Assembly: GCA_963853835.1 (NCBI GenBank) | Contig: OY970825.1 | Coordinates: forward strand, 83,165,942-83,229,941 | Direction: 5' to 3' | Source of the DNA: Calendula officinalis | Taxonomy: Eukaryota; Streptophyta; Magnoliopsida; Asterales; Asteraceae | Length of the DNA: 64,000 nucleotides | Shown here: positions 55,127 to 64,000 of the stretch, in pieces | How the letters are laid out: every line of letters begins with the position of its first letter | Numbering within the stretch: the stretch's first letter is position 1 | Notes under the pieces: model-generated | The model's input: the letters and a program-made list of their open reading frames with translations, nothing else | What the model was told of the DNA's origin: nothing | Database searches by the model: none | Program-made: the position numbers and the translations under genes

Positions 55127-55632
55127 TAGAGCATCCCAATGGTTAACCTTACAATAGTTTATTAGTTTTGCTACATCAACAATCTACTAACCAAAAACCT
55201 CTACATGAATAGCATTTCCAATAGTTAACATTTTCAAAAACTTTTTCTTTAACAATATTTCCAATTTACCTTTATCTATCTTAAATATTTTATATATACC
55301 CCTTATATAATTTGACACTTTTTATAACATCTTACTACATATAATATTTTTTAAAATATCTCATACAAATATATTATAATAATTGATATTAAATATTATA
55401 TAATTTATTTATTAAATAATAATATATCTAAAGCTTAAAATGAAAAACTATTAAACATAGATGATTAAATAAGATAAATTTTGAAAATAAATTAAAAGGT
55501 TAGTAGAAAAAATATCTTTAAATAAACTTTTAAAAAGGCTAGTTATTCCAGATTTCCATTGGTAAAAAGTCATCAAATATTTATTCAAGTAGTAATAAGT
55601 TTGTAAAAAAACTACCATTAAAAATGCTCTTA
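55127..55632. mobile_element. MITE with TAGAGCATCCCAATGGT termini
   Basis: The left end TTAGAGCATCCCAATGGTTA and right end ACCATTAAAAATGCTCTTA are inverted. It is absent from the paralogous site at about 59796, where ACCACGCATTAG runs straight on into TTGGAATAAATATT. That empty site supports the insertion. Confidence 0.8.
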
Positions 55633-56360
55633 GTTTGCATAAATATTTTTTTCCCAATTATTATATTTGATTATTCAAACCGTCAGTTACATTCCACATG
55701 GTGTTTATTGTTTGATTTGAAAAGGAATTTTCCGGATGTAATCTGACACATAGCATTGGTGTAATATTTAAATATTAAATTATTCATCAGTACATGAATA
55801 TTTTTAGTTGGATTTTGTTAATAGCAGTTTGTAAAGCTATTTGTTAAGAAATCATTACTTGCAATATTAATATGTATTTTCAACAGTGAATTGATAATTT
55901 TTAAAATGCAGGAGATTATTATTAATTAATTCACTGCGTGTCTAAAAATCTTATTTACAACGTTAAAAACTGTCATATGATAAAATTGAAAGAAATAGAC
56001 AATGTTTAGATATCATTGAATCACTCATTCTATATCCTAATTTTTTCGCATGCATAAACTACTATATTACTGATGTACATATTTGACACACCTCACAAGT
56101 TTTAATTTTGAATTGAACTCACAACTTCGTGTTTGTAGGGTCATATAATTATGCCACTCCGGGCCGATATAGAGTTTTTGAAGGCCCGGTATATATTCTG
56201 AAAAATTAGGCCCCAAAACTTAAACAATCGAAAATTATAATTAAAAAATTCTAACATTGGATTTTCCGAGCTCGCTTATGACTCCAAATGACTATTAAAA
56301 TATAGTCTAAAATTACTTGTGTCAATAATTAACCTAGGATAATGCATATGCAAGAAAATT

Positions 56361-57479
56361 GAGTAAATTACAAGAATGGTCCCTGTGGTTTACACATTGT
56401 TTTGGATTTGGTCCCTAAGTCTCAGTAATTACACATGTAGTCAATGTGGTTTATACTTCGTATTGGTTTTGGTCCCTAATACTAACTGCCGTTAAAATTT
56501 TCTGTTAAACTTTTCAAATTGACAATTTTACCCTCACCATCTCCACCAAAGACCTGCCCACCTTGTAGACCCCATTTTACACGTACACCTCACTCACGTG
56601 CTCACGTTCTTGAAGATAATGGAACCACCGCGTTTTGGCCGTTTTGGATCGATCTGATCCTAGTATTTGAACTCCGTTTCTCAAGGCCGCACCTATAAAT
56701 CTGGAAAATAAAAAAATAGAAAACGATCAACCGTAATTTCTGATTTATCTCTCTCTAAAAGCTGCTCTTTCTCTCTCTACTCGTCAATGGTGAATCATAA
56801 CTCTTACTGACCTTTGTCTTCTAAAAAGCTGATTAATTACACCATATAATTCTCCTCAACGACCTTTGGCAACTGTCCGAAACCCTAGTAAATACGGTAG
56901 TTACTTAATTATGCTTGTAAGTGGTTCGAAATTGAGGTGCAAACAATCTGTTAGTTACAGTCAGTGACGTGTTTCATTTGTATTGATTAATTGCTTTTTT
57001 CGTTTTGTATGTATCAGATCCGTCGAAATTCTATGAATTGAGTTCGAATTTTGATGTCAATTGAATAATTCTGTTCGCTTTTTTAATTCGGTGATTTGAG
57101 TACTTGATACTGATTGCAGGCTGATCTGAAGATATTTGAGCTGGAATTCTGTTGATTAATTGAGAAATATCTCGATCTACTTTAGCTATAGTGATTGCAG
57201 TTCTTTATCTGCCATCTGGATACAGTTTAATGTCATAATCTGATGAGTGAGGAGTACGTGTAAAATGGGGTCTACAAGGTGGGCAGGCCTTCGGTGGAGA
57301 TGGTGAGTGTAAAATTGTTAATTTGAAAAGTTTAACAGAAAATTTTAACGGCAGTTAGTATTAGGGATCAAAACCAATACAAATTGTAAACCACAGTGAC
57401 TACGGGTGTAATTACTGAGACTTAGGGACCAAATCCAAAACAATGTGTAAACCACATGGACCATTCGTGTAATTTACTC
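56361..57479. mobile_element. MULE with long inverted ends and gene-like filler
   Basis: About 240-bp terminal inverted repeats start GAGTAAATTAC and contain the word GGTCCCT. They are flanked by the perfect 9-bp TSD AAGAAAATT (56352-56360 and 57480-57488). The 9-bp TSD is diagnostic for Mutator-like elements. The interior (about 56610-57240) has TC-rich leader-like sequence and a TGATTGCAG-GCTGATCTGAA splice-acceptor-like site, resembling a captured promoter and 5' UTR (Pack-MULE). There is no transposase. The source gene is not recognised. Confidence 0.88.
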
Positions 57480-57560
57480 AAGAAAATTATTAGACTCCAA
57501 AATTTGATAGGCTCTGTTCACATACACGTTTCGAACACCTCTTGGGCCGGCCCTGAATAC

Positions 57561-58644
57561 CACTAGACTGATACCATTTCTTCTTTATATTTAATAACTT
57601 ACTTAATTTTGCTTTGTGACATCATCTACTTGTTAAATACATAACTTAGGTTAAAAAAATTCATATATCACTTGTGGACTCAGATCTTCTTAATGCGGCG
57701 GTGGAATTGTGGTTTTTATGACAATAACGAACAGTGGCTCGTTCAACTCTATGAAATCAAGTCTTAAATGGATGGCTTGGATGTGTAATCGAAACTCCAA
57801 GTTGCTAAAACATTATGTAATTGTATGTATTCCTATCTCCTTGCTAGTAAACTGATTTTTAGATAATATACGGTTAATAAAATGCAGTATTACTTTATCT
57901 TTATTTTTTTGTCTATTTAAGTTAGAAAATGGAAAAAGCGTGAGTCATTGTATCAAGAAAAATTGTGAAACAAAATTTAATTATTGACTTTGGACTAGTT
58001 TTTTTATTTGATAACAAATAAAAAGATAGAATACGAAGTATTTATATTTAAATATTTGTCTAGAAACTTTCTAGACTTGTCTAATTTTTAAAAGAATAAC
58101 TATTAATAGAAATTTGATGGTACGCTTTCATAATGATTATGGAATTCATATGATTTTATTTTCCTATTTATACTTTTGATTATATCTTAAGAAAGGGAAT
58201 GCATGACTCATTGTATGAAGAGGAATTTTTAAAGCTTAATTATTGGATTTTGACTTATTTTTTCTCATAGTTTAATAACTAAATATTAAATATTGAGATT
58301 TGCTCAATATTAAATATCTAGAAAAGGAATTAATTTGCTTGAATGTTCGTCTTAAGTTAACAACAAAGCATTTATAGGTAGGAATAAATAGTTTTATATT
58401 ACCATCAAACACATCATTCTGTTGAAGTATCGGACACCTCGTTGTCTTTTCGTTTTCTTCTCGTGACCGAGCTTTCCTCGTGATATACACGACCTAATCA
58501 TTTCCGGGGATGTTTCTGAATTTTCCTCTAATTATCTGGTAAATATTTACCCATAGAATAATTAAACATGTGACCTATAAGAAATCATTTAATATCTCTT
58601 ACGAGTAGGTTATCACTGAACGATTACCTCGTTGTCTTCCCATA
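57561..58644. other. No gene; diverged tandem duplication
   Basis: About 57925-58080 and 58190-58325 share GACTCATTGTAT-type sequence (GAGTCATTGTATCAAGA versus GACTCATTGTATGAAGA), TTAATTATTG and TCTAGAAA in order, offset near 263 bases. No reading frame of interest. Confidence 0.5.
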
Positions 58645-58779
58645 TGTACAACATTAATTTTTTTAATCTAAACTCGATAGAGTAAGAGTAATTAGATTAG
58701 TAAGAAAATCTCGTTTTCTTCTTAATGATCTAATTATTCTTGCTCCATCAATTTTAGATTATAAAATTAATGTTGTACA
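58645..58779. repeat. 135-bp foldback
   Basis: Arms of about 64 bases run from TGTACAACATTAATTTT to its inverse AAAATTAATGTTGTACA and pair at roughly 85 percent by eye, closing on AAGAAAA-TCTCG-TTTTCTT. It could be a tiny MITE or a small-RNA precursor. No TSD is clear. Confidence 0.88.
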
Positions 58780-59249
58780 GATTGGAACCCCGAAACTCAT
58801 CCAAACAAACAAAAAGTATGGATGGTGATATGGCCTAACGAACAAATTCGCATCCCAGTTAGAACTCAGAAATAATTCTACCAGGGTTTTAACTATCAAT
58901 GTAAACAATCATAGTCGAGCCAAATATTATAAAATTTGAGCTTGAATCGTTTTATTGTCAGTCATTGAATTAAGCTCGAATAAATTTTAAAATTTTACTC
59001 GAGCCTAAACTTGAATATTTCTTTTAATTTGTGCTCGATAATCATTCAGTGATTTAATATGTTTTTTTTAAATAAGCCAATATTCGAACTCAAAGAGTTT
59101 GTTAGTTGTTTGAGTTCGATAAACTCAATTCGAATAAAATCATTAATTAATAAACTTAGGGACACAGAAAAAATTTGAATATTAATATTTATGAACAAAA
59201 CCTAAAAAATTAAAAATCTAAAAAAAAAAATCTATGATTTCCTCTAAAT

Positions 59250-60180
59250 ATAAAGTTAAATAGCATTTCTACACATTCAATGAACCACCAATCTGGGTGT
59301 TTTAAAATCCGGGTCGACCCGGCTGGTTCAACCATTTTAGCCGGGACTTGGATAAGAGGGCAGGTAAAAACTCACCGGGTTTTTGCTTAGAATCGACCCT
59401 GTTCAACCTAGACGGGTATTGTGAAAACCGGCGACCCGGGGTGACCTGATTTTTACTCTTTTTTTTTTACTTCAAATGTATAACAAGATACAAGTTTACT
59501 TCATAAGGTACAAATCTTTTAGATTATATTTTTTATACATTCTTAGGTGACCCGGATTGACCGCCAATTATCTCATAACCTAATTATCATACCAGATCGA
59601 ATAATAACTAGATTCTAATACATTGAATCCACCTACAAATCTACAATGGTTAGCGCCTAACCCAGGAGTTGACCCATATGGCTTTGTAGGCCCGACTTCC
59701 TTTTCTTCAAACATGTAGAAACGATGGTGACAAGTTGAAGTGGCAAATGGTTATAGGCTAGGAAGCCCGAAAACTCAGGTGTTGAGACCACGCATTAGTT
59801 GGAATAAATATTCCTTTCCAAATTATTAGATTTGATTGTTCAAACCGTCATTTGCTCATCTTGCGGGGCCTCACCCACGTGGCGGGCGGTATCATGGTAC
59901 TGTTACTTTGTTCAACAGTGCCGGCTCAGGGCTTTTGGAGGCACGATATATTTTCCGATAATTAAAGGCCCTAAAACTTAAGCGCTCGGATATTATAATT
60001 ATAATATTCTAACATCTCATTTCCCATCTCGCTTATGACTCTGCTATTGAAAAATATTTGAAGACTAATTGGGCCAATAATTAACCTAAGGTAATACATA
60101 TGCAAGAAAATTATCAAGTCCCTTATTATGGTAGACCATATTCACATGCATATTTTGAACTCCCATTGGGCCGGCCCTAT
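59250..60180. repeat. Segmental duplication, copy 2
   Basis: This is the shorter copy, lacking the MITE and MULE of copy 1 but carrying its own insertion at about 59285-59640. It shares no coding frame with anything recognised. Confidence 0.85.
59285..59640. other. GGGTCGACCCGG-rich insertion in duplication copy 2
   Basis: This block, absent from copy 1, opens TTTTAAAATCCGGGTCGACC and holds several CCGGG, GACCCGG and ACCGGC words, similar in style to 52400-52938. Edges are approximate and no TSD was found. Confidence 0.5.
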
Positions 60181-60386
60181 CGCTCACCACATTGAATCAT
60201 GTCTCTTTGCCACCATACCCTCGTTCTTAGTACTCTAACATATACCTTTTTACTAGTAAAAACACATTACATTTTCTACTGGTTACATTAATGTGTACAT
60301 AACCAATTACGGTCTTTAATTTTACTCAATACAGTAACAATAAAAATTTGTTCTTAAGAGGCACAATATGAAGTTTATACTTTATA

Positions 60387-61472
60387 GGATAAATTACAGT
60401 TTTTGTCCCTAAGGTTTTTGTCCCAAATTTTTTTTTTCCTATTTTTTTGTCCTTGAGGTTTTTAAAATTCTGCATATTTGTGCTTCCGTCTATTTTTGGC
60501 CGTTAACTTACCTCAAATGCAAAAGATATGAGGGCATTTTAGTCTTTTTTTTCCCTTTTCTTTTTCTCTTTTAATTTTTCCTTTTTTCATCTTCTTCCCC
60601 ACTTATTCATCATTCAAACCCTAAAAATCACACCTTCATCTCTTCAATCACAAAATGTAGCACCCACTAAGAATCATAAACCCCTTTAAATCTTTCCATT
60701 CCTCCATTAAACCCATCACCTGCGTGATTTGTTTAACATCATCGTCAAAATCATAAACCCCTTTGCAAGTTCATTGTATATCGTTTAAATCCATCACCGT
60801 CAAACGATTTCCGGCCATAACTTGCCACCAAAAATCTTCTTGCCGATCTCGTTTTATAAGGAAAAATCCTCATCTCATTTTGATTTCACTGTTTTGGTGA
60901 TACTCTGCCCTTGTACAAGCTACCGCCAGCAACGATTTCCGCGATGTCCCAAAGTTTTCATGTTTTCATTCTTCAGATGTTCCCAAAATCGAAATTGAAA
61001 CCCAAAAACGCCAGATCTGTAGTGACGGTTCTGACCGGAGAAGAAGACCTAGGAGGGGCGGCGGCGGTGGATGGCGTGTGCTGCCCTTTTGCAAATCTGA
61101 AACCCTCCGGTCATCTTCTTCGTCAAATGAATCGGTGGTGGTGGTGATTCCCATATCTTTTGCAAAAAGACTAAAATGTTGTACAAATCAAGGGTTGCAG
61201 AATCAAGGGTGGTGATTCCTAAACATTGTTGTACAAATCAAGGCTTTCAGAAAAAAAAGAAAAAGAAAAATGTAAAAAGAAAAAGAAAAAGAGTTCAAAT
61301 AGGGGGTAATTTGGGTAAATAGACAAAAAAATCGTCAGTTAACGGCCAAAAATTGACGAAAGAACAAATATGCAGAATTTTAAAAACCTCAAGGACAAAA
61401 AAACAGAAGAAAAAAGTTTAGGGACAAAAACCCCGAAACCAGAAAACCTCAGGACAAAACCTGTAAATTACC
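60387..61472. mobile_element. Second MULE with gene-like filler
   Basis: The ends GGATAAATTACAG and CTGTAAATTACC are inverted, with further inverted matching blocks inside (TTTTTGTCC, AACCTCAAGGAC and its inverse, TATTTTTGGCCGTTAACT and its inverse). The flanks are ATACTTTATA (60377-60386 and 61473-61482), a 9-10 bp TSD. The interior (60590-61200) has CCGGAGAAGAAGACCTAGGA and a GGCGGCGGCGGTGG run, GC-richer than the surroundings, like a captured first exon. A 62-codon minus-strand frame (61154-60966, Pro-rich) and a 78-codon plus-strand frame overlap here; I cannot tell which, if either, is real. Confidence 0.82.
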
Positions 61473-61530
61473 ATACTTTATACAATGAAAGGACAATATC
61501 ACATAATTCATAATAATTACAAAGTAAATA

Positions 61531-61843
61531 CTTCCTCCGTATCAAAATAAGTGACACACTTTCCGTTTTGGGGTGTATCAAAATAAGTGACACACTTTGA
61601 AAACTTTCATTTTTTGGTAAAAATAGTGGGACCCATACTCACTAACTATCCACTTTAATAAAGTGAAATTACTCTTATACCCTTACTTTTACTTTTAACA
61701 CTCATTAATATCACTTTATTCAAGAAAAGTGGGACCCATTCTCCACTAACTATGTACTTTAATCTATTTTAACCCCTACTTTAATCTTTTACCTCAAAAA
61801 ACGTGTAAGTCAATTTGTGTCACTTATTTTGATACGGAGGAAG
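61531..61843. mobile_element. Stowaway-like (Tc1/Mariner) MITE
   Basis: CTTCCTCCGTATCAAAATAA at the left and its inverse TTATTTTGATACGGAGGAAG at the right form clean terminal repeats, with TA on both sides (61529-61530 and 61844-61845). It is 313 bp with no coding capacity. The left terminal motif GTATCAAAATAAGTGACACA is repeated at about 61576, a small internal duplication. Confidence 0.9.
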
Positions 61844-61845
61844 TA

Positions 61846-64000
61846 TATGATTATGATGCATTTATCTTATAATTGTATTATTAGAAAGTATCTTGTGATA
61901 TGACTAATTGTCTATTTTCGCACTTGTAGGGAAATGAATGAATCGTGAAAGTAACCCTCAACTAATCAAACAAATTTGATGTAGTTGCAGTTGGAATTTT
62001 ATATACATTTCATGTATCCCATTATATTCCCCATTTCCTTAAAGCAAAATAAATGACCCCACAACACAATTAATTGAACTTCTTGTATGCTTACACCACC
62101 AATAGTATCTTATTTATTATTATGATTACTATTATAGTTAATATTATTAAATGAAAAAACTCAACCTCAAGAGAATTTAAACATTAGTATGGTTAATGAC
62201 TTAATGTGTTTGTGCTAAACTAATGTTTTAGGTTTTTTTACCTATAATATTGCTATAACATTAACCCAAAAACACTCTTCCTTATATAACACAACGTTTA
62301 GGTTATGGCAGACGTCTTATGGCTCTTTGAACTAAGAACATCTCGGCTCTTTGATGTTTTCGTCCGCAAGCTAAAATAACCCGAGAGGGTGTTTGCTTCT
62401 TCTTCGGATGCTCGAACACACACGACAACATGAGGAGCTCCGGCTCTCTCCTTTCTGTTTCTCGCCTGTGAACTCGACAAGCCAAAGAGGGCCGGGTTCG
62501 GCCATAATGTGCAAGGAGAGAAGGGAGGAGACTTGTAGGGCTTAGTTTGTGATTAAGGACTTACGCTTACCCTAATCTCTAGGTATCTATACATTGATAA
62601 TATATTAGGGCCCAACCTTAAAAATATGGATGAATATATTTTCGGCCCACGTAATTAATAGTAAGAATTAGTAATATTTGAATACTACTGAAAATGATTT
62701 AGACTTAAAATCATTCATCACGAATAGTATTATTCGTGCAATATGCTACCCTGATATTAAATCTACCGTGTGGGTTAACTATTGTAACCTACAATAACTG
62801 ATTAGTAATAGTTGTATGAATCACCTCTCCGAGTGTGATTGTAATTATTACTCGAATTACAAGTTTTCATAAGTGTGACCCTTGAGTGGCTTATGATATT
62901 AGACAATGTCATCACGGATTGCTAATTGTGCACACAAATCTTTTATAAAGATTATATAAAAAAGAAAATCGTTATAACTATTTAGTTATTTGTTGTATGA
63001 AAATTAGAGGAGAGTTCAAGAAATAGTACAAAATCATATTTTTAAAGTTCTTTGTTTAGTATAACAAATAGGGTAAATGCTTCAAATAACAATAAAAATT
63101 CAGAAAAGGGCGGAAAAGGTACCCAGAAATCGTGTAATTTATCTTTTTATATAAATTGATGATCGGGTTGTCTTTTTCTTTCTCATGTTGTTTGAAAACC
63201 ACATTATTTTTTTATGACTATCCATGTTTCTACTTATTTGATTAAAACAAATATCAAAAAAATAGATAGTATCAGTGAAGAGAAATAGAAGATTACACAT
63301 ATTATCTTTTGGTAGGTACTAACATGAAATAGGCGCAAATAGTAGGATCAATACTATTTCTCTTTAGGAATTTCATTTAAGCCCAAAATACGAGTCTTAC
63401 GTCAAGCAACATACTTTTTATTTTCATTACGAACCTACTTACCGTTATGGGGGTATGGAAGTAGACAATGATGACCTAATTCAGTTTTTAGCAAACATCA
63501 AGAAAATACTCCTAATAAAATTAGTTGTCAAGAACAAACCTTAATTCTTATTTTGGACACCATGCTTGTTTACTTTTAATCATGGCAAGTGTAAAGCCAC
63601 TTCTTACATTCCTAAAAGAGTTATTTCCTTTAATGTTTGTTTGTTAAACCATACTCTCAGAAGTTTGATCATGTGTGGTCATTAGTTGTGTTACGGTTTA
63701 AGCTTTTTTTGCAATTATACGACCAAGATTGAGACTAGAGCGGTTTCTTGCAACATTTTAGCCCATGTACGTAGCATATTCTTAGCCTGAATTACTTTGT
63801 TATATGAAATATTTTTATCATGTCATTTTTTGCTTTATTTGAAGCTGAATTACATTAAAGGACCCAAAGTTTGGCCATTTCGTACTTTTAGAATGTTAGT
63901 TCGAACCTTTAGAGACAGTGTTAAAAACAAAGAAGAACGAAATTTAAGTTTTGACAATATTTATGTTACAAAAAAAGAACTAAAAAGAGACAATATTAGC
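61846..64000. other. No recognised gene
   Basis: The sequence is AT-rich. 62290-62560 is GC-richer, with two overlapping 60-codon minus-strand frames that look like chance. It is followed by a transcript-like stretch (ACTTACGCTTACCCTAATCT). No terminal repeat, splice-consistent exon set or RNA gene could be supported. Confidence 0.5.

Larger units (their letters stand above)
54930..57560. repeat. Segmental duplication, copy 1
   Basis: Blocks shared with 59250-60180 in the same order are GTAGAAACGATGGTGACAAG, AAGCCCGAAAACTCAGG, ACCACGCATTAG, TTCAAACCGTCA, CTCGCTTATGACTC, AATAATTAACCTA, CATATGCAAGAAAATT and TGGGCCGGCCCT. Copy 1 is longer because of a MITE (55127-55632), a MULE (56361-57479) and unmatched sequence at 55720-56150. 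Confidence 0.85.

Noticed and set aside
62298..62485. Two overlapping 60-codon minus-strand frames
   Set aside because: Both frames are open across the same GC-richer stretch, with no domain, no splice-consistent extension and no homolog I recognise.

Overview
This window is nuclear DNA from a flowering plant, almost certainly a eudicot. It is AT-rich and full of plant LTR retrotransposons, with a Helitron, MULEs, MITEs and a plant L1-type LINE. I suspect Asteraceae from the look of the retroelement families, but nothing here proves it. I found no intact host gene, no functional tRNA or rRNA gene and no CRISPR. Every long coding stretch is a transposon relic.

Layout. 1-10103 is a broken Ty3/Gypsy element (family A): the end of its 5' LTR, an initiator-Met PBS, the first codons of gag, and a 3' LTR at 8646-10103. 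Inside it sit a nearly intact gag-only LTR element on the minus strand (738-6704, TSD AGTAT) and a truncated minus-strand LTR (6836 to about 8285). About 11573-18291 is a decayed Helitron with a Pif1-type helicase pseudogene, an unrecognised spliced-looking gene relic and a 3' hairpin-CTAG end. 19454-20238 is the 3' end of a LINE.

20612-53068 is one Ty1/Copia element blown apart by nested insertions. An Athila-type Gypsy (23944-33891) sits in its integrase region. A solo LTR B (34395-38769) lies in the integrase C-terminal region, with a second solo LTR A' (34692-36832) inside it. A third solo LTR C (38770-49936) begins exactly at the end of B and contains a very young complete element D (40920-49793) with 2299-bp, nearly identical LTRs. 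Target-site duplications at almost every level let the order of events be read, and LTR divergence counted by eye (E about 4 percent, D almost zero) agrees with the nesting.

53074-64000 is an area of small DNA transposons: two Stowaway-like MITEs, two other MITEs, two MULEs with 9-10 bp TSDs that carry gene-like filler, a 135-bp foldback, and an old segmental duplication (54930-57560 versus 59250-60180).

The most unusual signal is structural. Several unrelated LTRs carry compact arrays of short hairpins or palindromes. In LTR B six tandem hairpins share an invariant AACATA loop while their stems change by compensatory substitutions; in LTR D three hairpins share a GAAGAG loop with covarying stems; LTR C has six copies of a 15-nt palindrome; LTRs A and A' have clusters built on TTCACG/CGTGAA. 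Covariation under a fixed loop suggests selected RNA or DNA structure and is my best candidate for something undescribed. Coordinates of boundaries marked 'about' are estimates by eye.
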